Shown: in pieces, positions 24,973 through 33,078 of the stretch
Layout: the number at the start of each line of letters is the position of its first letter
Position numbering within the stretch: the stretch's first letter is position 1
Origin: Fibrella rubiginis
Lineage (GTDB): Bacteria; Bacteroidota; Bacteroidia; Cytophagales; Spirosomataceae
Reading direction: 5' to 3'
DNA length: 64,000 nt
Assembly: GCF_017353185.1 (NCBI RefSeq)
Contig: NZ_JAFMYV010000004.1
Span: 353,871-417,870 of the forward strand
The notes under the pieces: model-generated
What the model saw: the letters and a program-made list of their open reading frames with translations, nothing else
What the model was told of the DNA's origin: nothing
Database searches by the model: none
Translations under genes and position numbers: made by a program

Positions 24973-25065
24973 GAGGAAGGGAGTGACTAATGATGAATTT
25001 GTTGACGCGAGAGCAGGTACGCTGGCGGAAGCAAATTCATCATCCACCATTCATCATTGCCCTCA

Positions 25066-26166
25066 TCATTCATCACTCACCACTACTTTAGTTTGTTCGG
25101 TGAGGCCGCCGCGCACTTCAACGAGGTCGAAGTTTTCGGTGCCTTTCTGGAAGCGGATCTTTTGTTTCTGGCCGTTCTGCTCCACCCAGACACTATCCAT
25201 GCCAACGACGTAGGCTTTCGGGATCGTCAGCACGCGGGGCCGCTGCCGGATGATGATGTTGGCCTCAACCGTCAGGCCGTAGTACGCATCGGGGTTGTTG
25301 CCGACAAACTCCGCATCGACCCGGAACGACTGATCGGTGCGGTTCAGCTTGGGGTACGTTTTCGTGATCCGGGCGTTGAACGTCTTGTCGGGGTAGGCAT
25401 CGGCTTTGAGCGTCACCGATTGCCCTACCCGCACCCGGCCAAAATCGCTTTCATCCACCGCAAGCTGGGCGTAAAGCCGCCGCCCGCTGCCCACCAGCGC
25501 CAGCGCGTCGCCGGGGCGTACCAGTTCGCCGGGGTCTTTATACACCTCATACACCTTGCCATCGACGAAACTGCGGACGCGGGTATTCTGCCCCGCCACC
25601 TCCGAGGTCACCAGCTGGCTGCGGTTGTTGGCCACCTCGACCCGAAGCTGATTGCGGCTGCGCTGCAGGGTATTCTGCTGCGCCCGAAGCGTGTTGCGCG
25701 CTAGCGTGTAGGCCAGTTCGGCGCGTTCGAGTTCAGCGCGGGAGGTAGCATTCTGGGCATACAGTTCGCGGAACCGGGCATAGTTGAGCGAGTCGTTGCT
25801 CAGGCGGGTGCGGGCGTTGCGTACCTGCGCGTCGAGTTCGGCCAGTACGGGCGAGTTGGCGTTCAGGTTCGCCTGCGATTGCCGCAGCACCGCTGCCGCC
25901 GCCTGCTGCCGGGCCGATTCCGTCGTGCTTTCCAGCACAAACAGCAACTGACGCGGCCGCACCGAGTCGCCCTCGTTCACCAGCCGCTGCTGAATCAGAC
26001 CGGTAGCCTCGGCGGTCACCGTATACTCCTGCCGCGGGTAGACGTTGCCCGACGCATAAACGGCCTCCGTCAGTTCACGGTAAGCGGGCGAAATGCCTTC
26101 GGGGGTCTTCTTGCAGGCGGCCATCGTGAGCAGCGTAAACAGGTAGAGGTAAGGTGTGGTTTTCAT
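25066..26166 (-). CDS. HlyD/MacA-type periplasmic adaptor lipoprotein
   Basis: 366 residues with a lipoprotein signal (LYLFTLLTMAAC, lipid Cys18). Domain order is lipoyl-like half (EYTVTAEATGLIQQRLVNEG, about 50-70), a long coiled coil (about 85-190), the second lipoyl half (SFVDGKVYEVYKDPGELVRP, about 200-222), then a beta barrel (QLAVDESDFGRVRVGQSVTL) and the membrane-proximal domain. It bridges the inner-membrane permease to TolC. The start overlaps the TolC-like gene stop by 4 bases. The gap to the permease start is about 90 bp and carries imperfect ATGATGAAT repeats. Confidence 0.92.
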   Translation of the reverse strand: MKTTPYLYLFTLLTMAACKKTPEGISPAYRELTEAVYASGNVYPRQEYTVTAEATGLIQQRLVNEGDSVRPRQLLFVLESTTESARQQAAAAVLRQSQANLNANSPVLAELDAQVRNARTRLSNDSLNYARFRELYAQNATSRAELERAELAYTLARNTLRAQQNTLQRSRNQLRVEVANNRSQLVTSEVAGQNTRVRSFVDGKVYEVYKDPGELVRPGDALALVGSGRRLYAQLAVDESDFGRVRVGQSVTLKADAYPDKTFNARITKTYPKLNRTDQSFRVDAEFVGNNPDAYYGLTVEANIIIRQRPRVLTIPKAYVVGMDSVWVEQNGQKQKIRFQKGTENFDLVEVRGGLTEQTKVVVSDE

Positions 26167-27473
26167 TGTCCGCTGCGGATTTGGAGGAGCGTCTGGTTAA
26201 TAAACACGTTCGAGAGGGTGTTCAGGAAGCGATTTTGCGCCGCCAGGGCGTCGTTGAACACGTTCAGGTACTGGTCGTAGGCAAACAGTCCCGACCGGTA
26301 TTTGACCAGGGCGATCTGCACGTTCTGGTTGCTGAGTTCGTAATGCTGCCGGTTCAGGTCGAGCGACCGGACAGCCTGAGCATACGCGTTTTGCAGGTCG
26401 TCGGTGTCGGTTTGCTGGCGATTTTGTTCGTAGGCCAACTGCGCCTCGGCCAGTTTTAACTGCCCCTGGGCGCGGGCAATGCTGCTGTTTCGCAAGCCAC
26501 CGCCATAGAGCGGGAAATTAAACTGCAGGCCCGCCACGCCAATCGTAAACCAGCGCTCGCTGGGGTTCAGAAAATTGAACTCGTTGCGTTGCGCCTGTTG
26601 GCTGTAGCGTCCGTAGGCCGAGAGCGTGGGCCACCGCAGGAGCCGCTCCCGGTCGAGCTGCAACCGGGCCAGTTCCACCTGCGTTTCCCGCAACGTGATC
26701 TGAGGCCGCGTCAACGTACCGGGTCCAACCGCCGCCACAGTGGGGGGCACGTCGAGGGTTTCGGTGAGTACGAGGCTATCGGCGGGGGCAAGTCCCAGTA
26801 GCAGTTTAAGCTGATTCTGGTTTCTGGACAATTGCAACTCGTTCTGAGCCAGCACATCGGCAGTGGTCAGCTGCACAGCTTTGATCCGGTTGTATTCGAG
26901 GGGTTCGATCAACCCTTTGTCCAGCCGCTGACGGGCAATCTGCACCAGCGTATCCGCAGCCAGCAGGTTGCGGCGGGTGATGTCGATGGCCGAGCGGGTC
27001 AGCAGCACGGCATGGTACACGCGGGCCGTTTGGGTGGCGATGTCGTCCTGCAACACCAATGCCTGCTCGTCGATAATCTGTAGATTCTGCTTCACAATGC
27101 CCAGATCGGCGTGGGCGGGGCGGTTCAGAATGGGTACGGTGGCTTCTACCCCCGCCGTCAGGAACAAGGGCAAACCAAACCGAAACTCGCGAAACTCGCC
27201 GGGTCGTCCACCGGGCAAAAACTCGGCGGGTACCAGCGAGACGGGCAGGGCGTAGTTATAGTCAAAATTGGTGTAGAACCGCGCCGTGGGTAGCCAGCCG
27301 GCGCGGGCAATGGTGCGCTGCTGCTCCTGCGCCGTTCGGTTCAGCCGGGCGTTGACCAGCTCCGGGTTACTGCGCCGGGCCATGGTCAGGGCCTCCCGCA
27401 CCGACGGCACAACGGTCTGTGCCGGGGCACTGAATGAAGCAAATAGGATAAAAACAAAAACAGACCGATTCAT
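26163..27473 (-). CDS. TolC-family outer membrane efflux protein
   Basis: 436 residues with a signal peptide (MNRSVFVFILFASFSAPAQ). The two-fold repeated helical hairpin of TolC is visible: SVREALTMARRSNPELVNAR opens repeat one and LTRPQITLRETQVELARLQL opens repeat two. Strands such as FNFPLYGGGLRNSSIARAQG precede the second coiled coil. It forms the outer-membrane channel of the pump. As first gene of the six-gene run (TolC, HlyD, permease, ATPase, kinase, regulator), its upstream gap of about 100 bp to pnuC probably carries the operon promoter, although I find no clear consensus match there. Confidence 0.92.
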   Translation of the reverse strand: MNRSVFVFILFASFSAPAQTVVPSVREALTMARRSNPELVNARLNRTAQEQQRTIARAGWLPTARFYTNFDYNYALPVSLVPAEFLPGGRPGEFREFRFGLPLFLTAGVEATVPILNRPAHADLGIVKQNLQIIDEQALVLQDDIATQTARVYHAVLLTRSAIDITRRNLLAADTLVQIARQRLDKGLIEPLEYNRIKAVQLTTADVLAQNELQLSRNQNQLKLLLGLAPADSLVLTETLDVPPTVAAVGPGTLTRPQITLRETQVELARLQLDRERLLRWPTLSAYGRYSQQAQRNEFNFLNPSERWFTIGVAGLQFNFPLYGGGLRNSSIARAQGQLKLAEAQLAYEQNRQQTDTDDLQNAYAQAVRSLDLNRQHYELSNQNVQIALVKYRSGLFAYDQYLNVFNDALAAQNRFLNTLSNVFINQTLLQIRSGQ

Positions 27474-27577
27474 GGGCGTCGTGAAGGAACGCTCAAAACA
27501 AGCGGGCTAGACCCTGTTCACCGCACGTTTGCCGACGAACCGGGCGGAACGCCCCACGAAGCCGACGTTTTTTGGCA

Positions 27578-28246
27578 TTAAACAGAAACGTTACCATAGC
27601 CCCTGTATTCTTTCGTCCACAGGTAGGCCCCCTGCGCGGCAATGAAGCAGAACAGAAAATACTCTACCGACACAAGTTTCACCCCCTTCACGTAATACAC
27701 GTAGGTCAGGATCAGATCCACACCGAGCCAGACATACCAGCATTCCACCCGCTTCTGAATCATCAGAAACGTAGCCACAATACTCATCACCGTCGTGAAC
27801 GAGTCGAGGTACGGGAAGGCACTTGGCTGGCTAAACAGCACCGGCAGCAGTGTGTGCAGGTGCTGCGCAAACGTGCCCAGTCCCACCGTAGCCAACGTAC
27901 CCAGCACCAACCAGAGAACCAACTGCTGCACAGGCATCTGACTGATTTTCAGTTCATGCTGCACAGTCTCTTCGCCCGGTTTGGGGTGGGTCCAACGCCA
28001 CCAGCCCTGCAGGTTGGTCACGAAAAAGAACACCTGCAAACCCATGTCGGGATACAGCTGAATCTGGTAGAAGAGAAAGAAAAACAGCACCACGCTCACC
28101 GCCCCAATAGGCCAGCTCCAGACGTTGGCCCGTGCGCTCAGCCAGACAGCCACGGCCCCGCTTACCACCCCGGCAAACTCCAGGTAGCTCATGGGATAGC
28201 CCCAGAGCGTGAAAAAGATAGTCTTGATGTTGAGTATGTCGGGCAA
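27578..28246 (-). CDS. pnuC: PnuC-family nicotinamide mononucleotide/riboside transporter
   Basis: 222 residues from a TTG at 28246; an ATG 18 codons in is possible, but the longer N-terminus (ending GYPMSYLEFAG) aligns with the usual PnuC start. About seven helices. Family marks are VWLSARANVWSWPIGAVSVV, YQIQLYPDMGLQVFFFVTNL, then QGWWRWTHP (usually YGWWRW, here Gln replaces Tyr), and late WLGVDLILTYVYYVKGVKL. PnuC proteins let nicotinamide riboside or related vitamins diffuse in, trapped by cytoplasmic phosphorylation. No NadR-type kinase is adjacent. It precedes the efflux operon by 104 bp, and the upstream gap is filled by nested inverted repeats. Confidence 0.88.
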   Translation of the reverse strand: MPDILNIKTIFFTLWGYPMSYLEFAGVVSGAVAVWLSARANVWSWPIGAVSVVLFFFLFYQIQLYPDMGLQVFFFVTNLQGWWRWTHPKPGEETVQHELKISQMPVQQLVLWLVLGTLATVGLGTFAQHLHTLLPVLFSQPSAFPYLDSFTTVMSIVATFLMIQKRVECWYVWLGVDLILTYVYYVKGVKLVSVEYFLFCFIAAQGAYLWTKEYRGYGNVSV

Positions 28247-28250
28247 GGGG

Positions 28251-28651
28251 AAGTTTAGAGTTTAAAGTTTAAGGGTTAAGCGGGTTGGCTTCGCGCTCTA
28301 GGCGCTTCGACTAGGCCGGTCCGCCGACAGGCTCAGGGTGTTTTTTTGTCATCCCGACGCAGGAGGGATCTACTTTCCTTCAGACATATTGTGAGACAGG
28401 AAACTAGATCCCTCCTGCGTCGGGATGACAAAAAAACATTACCCCCTCATCCTGAGCCTGTCGAAGGGCACGTAGCGCGAAGCCAATCAGCGCGTAGCAC
28501 ACCCATGCGCATAGCCAGTGGCAACCTCAGTAACCAATTCGTTTAACGCCTGAGCATACTGTCGTTGCGGGGTCAAAATTGCGCAGCCGGGTTGAGAAAC
28601 TAAGTATGCAGCGCAACTTTAGACCTTAGCCATTAAACTTCAGACTCTAAA
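28251..28651. repeat. Nested inverted repeats filling a 400-bp divergent gap
   Basis: The core is an inverted repeat with 40-nt arms (28339-28378 and 28399-28438, one mismatch, 20-nt loop) carrying GTCATCCCGACG and AGGAGGGATCTA. Around it lies a second family: GGCTTCGCGCT plus CTTCGAC...AGGCTCAGGG on the left (about 28285-28338), answered by CCTGAGCCTGTCGAAGG and AGCGCGAAGCCAA on the right (about 28450-28487). An outermost weak pair, TTTAGAGTTTAAAGTTTAA (28254-28272) with TTAAACTTCAGACTCTAAA (28633-28651), brackets both. The stretch 28490-28630 shows no gene or repeat I recognise. Confidence 0.8.
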
Positions 28652-28653
28652 AA

Positions 28654-29844
28654 ATGCAACACATTGCCATGCTCGGCGGCGGCTTCATTGGCCGTTTCTA
28701 CGCCGAATCACTCCAGGGACAGCGCAGCCGCGACAAGGTGGTGGCCATCTACGCCCGCCGCGAAGAAACCGCCCAGAAATTCGCCGCCGACTACGGTTGC
28801 TCGTTTCAATCCACGGACATGGAGGCGGTCATTGCCCACCCAGACGTAACCATGGTGTGCATTGCCCTGCCCAATAACCTGCACGCGCCGGCGGTGGCCC
28901 TTTGCGCCAAACACAAGAAAAACGTGATCTGCACCAAACCCCTAGGCCGCACCGCCGCCGAAGCTCTACAGATGATGCAGCAGGTAGAGGAGGCGGGTAT
29001 TTTCGGGGGGTATCTGGAAGACCTGTGCTATTCACCCAAGTTTCTGAAAGCTCTTGAAACGGTCAAATCTGGCTCGTTGGGACGTATTTTGTGGGCCAAG
29101 TCGCGCGAGACTCACCCCGGCCCCCACTCCGACTGGTTCTGGGATAAAGAGCAGGCTGGCGGCGGCTGCATGCTCGATCTGGGCTGTCACTGCGTGGAAA
29201 TTGCCCGGAATTTCATCGGCAAAGACGTGCGCCCCGTGGAGGTGATGTGCTGGGCGGACACGCAGGTGAAACCTATCGACGCCGAAGACCACGCCATTGC
29301 GCTCGTCAAATACGAAAACGGAGCCATCGGGCAGTTTGAGGTAAGCTGGACGTTCCGCGGGGGCATGGACCTGCGCGACGAGGTGATGGGCACCGAAGGC
29401 ACCATCTGGATCAACAATTTTCTGCGCACGGGTTTCGAGATGTTCACCACCGGCACAGCGGGCGACTACGTGGCCGAAAAGGCCGAATCCAACGCGGGCT
29501 GGCTCTTTCCCGTCGGTGATGAGGTAAACGACCTGGGCTATAATCACATGTTTACCGACATGTTCCGGGCGGTGGAAGAAGGCCGCGACGCCGCCGAAAC
29601 GTTCTACGACGGCTACGTGGTCAACGCCATTCTGGACGCCGCCTACCAATCAGCCGAAACCAAGCAGTGGGAGCCCGTTCAGCTCCCGGTCTGGCGCGGT
29701 CAGGAGGGCCTATCCCAAGTCAGTGGCGCCGTGGAGTACGACGCGGATCATTACCTGATCAAAGAAGAAATGACCCACTACGGCAAAAAGAAGCTCATCC
29801 TAAAAGAAAAAGCAAGCGGGAAGATTATAGAGCGGGAGGTGTAG
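28654..29844 (+). CDS. Gfo/Idh/MocA family oxidoreductase
   Basis: 396 residues. An N-terminal Rossmann fold with MLGGGFIGRFYAESLQG (about 6-22) binds NAD(P). Residues KKNVICTKPLGRTAAEAL (about 90-107) contain the catalytic K-P motif, in the position of the usual EKP. The C-terminal alpha/beta domain carries GGGCMLDLGCHCVEIARNFI, with the G-x-x-x-D-x-G-x-H signature that places the catalytic His. These enzymes oxidise or reduce sugars and cyclitols in the cytoplasm; the substrate is not predictable. No signal peptide, unlike many Bacteroidota relatives. A bidirectional terminator follows. Confidence 0.9.
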   Translation: MQHIAMLGGGFIGRFYAESLQGQRSRDKVVAIYARREETAQKFAADYGCSFQSTDMEAVIAHPDVTMVCIALPNNLHAPAVALCAKHKKNVICTKPLGRTAAEALQMMQQVEEAGIFGGYLEDLCYSPKFLKALETVKSGSLGRILWAKSRETHPGPHSDWFWDKEQAGGGCMLDLGCHCVEIARNFIGKDVRPVEVMCWADTQVKPIDAEDHAIALVKYENGAIGQFEVSWTFRGGMDLRDEVMGTEGTIWINNFLRTGFEMFTTGTAGDYVAEKAESNAGWLFPVGDEVNDLGYNHMFTDMFRAVEEGRDAAETFYDGYVVNAILDAAYQSAETKQWEPVQLPVWRGQEGLSQVSGAVEYDADHYLIKEEMTHYGKKKLILKEKASGKIIEREV

Positions 29845-29849
29845 TGTAC

Positions 29850-29892
29850 ACCAAAAAAGCCCGCCCAGCAGGTCTGGACGGGCTTTTTTGGT
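29850..29892. terminator. Bidirectional intrinsic terminator
   Basis: Stem ACCAAAAAAGCCCG-C-CCAG paired with CTGG-A-CGGGCTTTTTTGGT around loop CAGGT, with A/T runs on both sides. It separates the convergent oxidoreductase and Uma2 genes. Confidence 0.88.
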
Positions 29893-29911
29893 ACGGTCTG
29901 ACAAATCGGAT

Positions 29912-30379
29912 CTACCTAAACAGATAACCCAAATCTAATTCAATACCAGTCACCGGGTCACGCAGAATGCCGGTTGACCAGGTTTGAATGGAGCCGTCGG
30001 GGAGCAACGTTTGCACAATGCGAGTTGTGGGAATGATGATCCAGACAACTTGAACCCCTGCCGGAAAATACTGCTTCAGCGCTTTATCCGTCAAATCGGT
30101 CAGGCCCTGTTTCGGCGAAAGTACTTCGACCGCAATGATGGGGGCTTGGGTGAAATAGATGACATCATTGAACCAGTCGACGGGTAAATTTTTATATACG
30201 GCTACGTCGGGTTTACACTTACCTGTGGTTAGTTCAAGCTCTAACTCTGGAAACGTTTCATACTCGTCTTCATACCGGCTTAATGCAACGCTGACCCGAT
30301 TGATGATTCGGGAGTGATTTAATGACATGATATCTTCTGACTCGTAGGTTTCGATTAAGTCAAATGCGTTGGTTTCCAT
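29912..30379 (-). CDS. Uma2 family (DUF820) putative endonuclease
   Basis: 155 residues from the ATG at 30379; an in-frame start at 30445 is upstream but the family normally begins near this point. The PD-(D/E)xK-type core is visible: Glu in LELELTTGKCKPDVAVY, then IIAVEVLSPKQG, with the motif D-x(n)-E-x-L. The C-terminal strand VQVVWIIIPTTRIVQTLLPD is typical. Uma2 proteins occur in many copies in cyanobacteria and Cytophagales and have a restriction-endonuclease-like fold; their biological role is unsettled. No partner gene is adjacent. Confidence 0.82.
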   Translation of the reverse strand: METNAFDLIETYESEDIMSLNHSRIINRVSVALSRYEDEYETFPELELELTTGKCKPDVAVYKNLPVDWFNDVIYFTQAPIIAVEVLSPKQGLTDLTDKALKQYFPAGVQVVWIIIPTTRIVQTLLPDGSIQTWSTGILRDPVTGIELDLGYLFR

Positions 30380-30471
30380 ATCAGCCTGAGTTTTCTCAAA
30401 TATAGCCAAAACCCTATTGATAGACCACCCACTACCGTTTTCCAACCCTTTGCCGTCGCATTGGTTGAGTG

Positions 30472-31077
30472 ATGAAAGACCAACTCAACGTAATCATGAC
30501 ACCACAACGGCAGGACGATAATACCGTCGAAAAGAAAATTGCGATTCTGTTAACGGATGGCTTCGAGGAAGTCGAGATGACCGAGCCACGGAAGGCGCTG
30601 GAGGCGGAAGGTTTTCAAACGCACCTGATTTCGCCCAAAAACGGCGAAGTGCGCGGCTGGGACGAAACCGAATGGGGCAACACCTTCCCTACCGATCTTC
30701 CGCTGGCGGGAGCAGACCCCGCCCAGTACGATGCGCTGCTGCTGCCCGGCGGCGTTATGAACCCCGATACGCTCCGGCAGGATCAGCAGGCGGTGCGGTT
30801 CATTCAGCATTTTTTCGAGACCAGAAAGCCCGTAGCGGCCATTTGCCACGCGCCTATTCTGCTGATCGAAGCTGACGTGGTGCGGGGCAAAGAATTGACT
30901 TCCTTCCCCAGCATCCAGACCGACCTTCGCAACGCGGGGGCCAACTGGGTAGACCGCGAAGTGGTCACCGACGGCAACCTCATCACCAGCCGTAATCCCC
31001 ACGATATCCCCGCGTTCAACCAGGCGTTTATCAACGTGCTGAAAGAAGGCAAGCGCGTGGGCAGCACAGTAGCCTGA
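30472..31077 (+). CDS. DJ-1/PfpI family protein (YhbO/PfpI-like)
   Basis: 201 residues from the ATG at 30472 (another in-frame ATG at 30502 is closer to the fold start). The single domain has KKIAILLTDGFEEVEM at the N-terminus with the conserved Glu of the active site, YDALLLPGGVMNPDTLR in the middle, the nucleophilic Cys in VAAICHAPILL (about 123-133), and LITSRNPHDIPAFNQAFI near the end. The H-A-P after Cys is typical of PfpI/YhbO-like proteins. They act as protein deglycases, glyoxalases or stress chaperones; the exact activity is debated. Divergent from Uma2 with a 90-bp gap. Confidence 0.9.
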   Translation: MKDQLNVIMTPQRQDDNTVEKKIAILLTDGFEEVEMTEPRKALEAEGFQTHLISPKNGEVRGWDETEWGNTFPTDLPLAGADPAQYDALLLPGGVMNPDTLRQDQQAVRFIQHFFETRKPVAAICHAPILLIEADVVRGKELTSFPSIQTDLRNAGANWVDREVVTDGNLITSRNPHDIPAFNQAFINVLKEGKRVGSTVA

Positions 31078-31095
31078 CGGTTACAGTAACCTCGC

Positions 31096-32976
31096 TTAAC
31101 GGGGCCACAATGGCAGCGGCGGCACGGTCTGTATCACCTGTCCCCCTGCCTTTTGTGGTATCAGCAATACCGTAAAAGCCGTTTTGGTGTTAGCGGGCAT
31201 GGTTACCTCAAACCCCACCCGCACCGTACCCGGATTGGGCGCGTCATAGTCGTGCGGCGGGGTGGTCGACCAGGTTTTTAGGGTGATGGCGGCGGGTTCC
31301 TGCACCTGAAGCAGCAGCGTTTTACCTCCCTGTGTTAGTTCTGCCTTTGTGGTGCCAACCAGTTTAACCGTTGCCGGGGTAAGCATGGTCCAGCGTACGG
31401 TGGCTTCGGTGCTGGGGGTCTGGAGTTCATCCCGAACCACCACATAGGCCTTGTCGACAATGGCGATACCCCGATTGGCTTTGGCTAGTCCATCGCTATA
31501 CAGAGTAGTGAGGTCGGTGGTAGCATTCATAAACAGCGGCGTGGCCGACGAACTAGTGATGAGGGCTTTACCCGAAACACGCTGCAAACTATCGTTGACA
31601 GTCAGCGTGTTATGTACCGAGTTGCCGTAGCGAAACACCTGCCAGCGTTGCGAATGCTGCTTCATATTCCACAAATCCACGCCCTTCGACTCCAGCGATT
31701 CATACTGCTGCATCCCGAAGTCCATAGCCCAGCGTACGCCATCGGCATCCATCACAAACGAGCCAACGTCCATGTGGGCGTGGTTGGTACTGGGGGTACC
31801 GCCTTTGATGGCCACATAAATCGCCGCCGGGTCGGTCCAGGAGCTACGCAGGAAGGCCACCGGCGTTTTACCTTCGCCTACCCACAAGGTATTTTTGGGC
31901 GGCGTCAACCTGCTGATCTTAAGTCCATTACTCCAGAGCAGGGTAGCCGGCAGCAGCCGATTGCGAACCTGCTGCCTGGCAAGGGTGGGGTCGGTCAGGT
32001 ATGGGCGTTCCTGCCAGAGCAGCGACGGATCGTTGAGTTTGTTGGCAAACCAGAACATGGCCGGTTGCAGTTCGCCTTTCACGCCGGCATCCGAAAAGTT
32101 GAACGAAGCCCCCGTGGGGCCAGTCATGTTCTCCATAAAACCCGCCGTTTTCAGAAAACCCGGCTGTTGCGATAACCCGAAATCGGTTTTGAACAGTTTG
32201 TCCAGCGCGCTGACTAACAGCACATTGAAGCTTGTGCCGTACCCCCAGTAACCGTAGCCTTCGGGGTAACTACCGTCCGGACCGTAGTCGTTCATAGGCA
32301 GGGTGATGGTGTTAACAGACCGGTTGATAATCTGCCTGGCCAGCGCGGGATGGTCCTCGAAAATAGCCATTGCCCCGTAGGCCATGCTCGCGTTGCACAC
32401 CTGGTTCCAGTTATGGCTTGCCTTCAGCCAGCCGTTGTATTGGCTGTCAAGCGATGGTTGTATGCCTTTGGTTACTATTGCTTCCCGGATAGCGGAACGG
32501 GATTCAGGCGAGAGGTCATCGTAGAGCCAGTCGTAGCCAATGGCGGCGGCCATGGTCATTTCGGCCACATCTAAAAAATGAGTCGGGTTCCAGTCGCTGA
32601 AGGCAGCGATGGCCAGGAGTTCTTTTTCAGCGCGTTTCAGGTACGCGCCCTGATGCGTCATTCGCCAGGCGTAGCACAGGAAAAAAACGCGACGCAGCGC
32701 CTCCCTGGATTTGTCGAGCAGTCGCCTGCCAATCTTAATGCGTTCCAGCTGAGGCAGTTCCATCATTGTGTTGCATTCTGCCAAAATGGTCTGATGCAAC
32801 TGCGACCAGGTTTTGTCGCCGTCGATGGTCTGTTTGATGGCTACTTCCTGGCCTTTCAGCAGCAGAATACGCGGGTGGTCAGCCAGTTTCGTCACGGAGC
32901 CAACGTAGTCGGTTTGCGCCATGGCCACTTGAACCATCAAACAGAATAGCAGCAGGAGAAAGCGGTTGACTTTCAT
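31096..32976 (-). CDS. Secreted heparinase II/III-like polysaccharide lyase
   Basis: 626 residues with a signal peptide (about 1-20, MVQVAMAQ). An alpha/alpha toroid covers about 25-350, including GWLKASHNWNQVCNASMAYG near 183-202 with the Asn/His that neutralise a uronic carboxylate in PL21-type enzymes, and DGSYPEGYGYWGYG near 235-248. The beta-sandwich half starts around 360 and contains STNHAHMDVGSFVMDADGVR near 392-411, the heparinase II/III signature with its metal-binding His. Likely substrate is an acidic polysaccharide such as heparan-like, alginate-like or ulvan-like chains; I cannot choose. No SusC/D genes are nearby. Confidence 0.85.
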   Translation of the reverse strand: MKVNRFLLLLFCLMVQVAMAQTDYVGSVTKLADHPRILLLKGQEVAIKQTIDGDKTWSQLHQTILAECNTMMELPQLERIKIGRRLLDKSREALRRVFFLCYAWRMTHQGAYLKRAEKELLAIAAFSDWNPTHFLDVAEMTMAAAIGYDWLYDDLSPESRSAIREAIVTKGIQPSLDSQYNGWLKASHNWNQVCNASMAYGAMAIFEDHPALARQIINRSVNTITLPMNDYGPDGSYPEGYGYWGYGTSFNVLLVSALDKLFKTDFGLSQQPGFLKTAGFMENMTGPTGASFNFSDAGVKGELQPAMFWFANKLNDPSLLWQERPYLTDPTLARQQVRNRLLPATLLWSNGLKISRLTPPKNTLWVGEGKTPVAFLRSSWTDPAAIYVAIKGGTPSTNHAHMDVGSFVMDADGVRWAMDFGMQQYESLESKGVDLWNMKQHSQRWQVFRYGNSVHNTLTVNDSLQRVSGKALITSSSATPLFMNATTDLTTLYSDGLAKANRGIAIVDKAYVVVRDELQTPSTEATVRWTMLTPATVKLVGTTKAELTQGGKTLLLQVQEPAAITLKTWSTTPPHDYDAPNPGTVRVGFEVTMPANTKTAFTVLLIPQKAGGQVIQTVPPLPLWPR

Positions 32977-33078
32977 GGTTTCGTTGCTCTTGGCTGACCA
33001 GTTGATACAGTAGTCACAGGCACTAAAGCTGTTTCAATCAGAAACATACGCCTTTCGCTATTCGCCAGTCATTCGCCT

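Noticed and set aside
24980..25080. Further inverted repeat between the permease and HlyD genes
   Set aside because: Only 12 bp (ATGATGAATTTG with CAAATTCATCAT, 24990-25001 and 25032-25043) pair, amid repeated ATGATGAAT text. Too weak to list with the long repeats, although it may be a worn example.
28247..28653. Gap upstream of pnuC checked for an NAD+ or thiamine-type riboswitch
   Set aside because: The sequence is explained by nested inverted repeats and shows no conserved aptamer motif.
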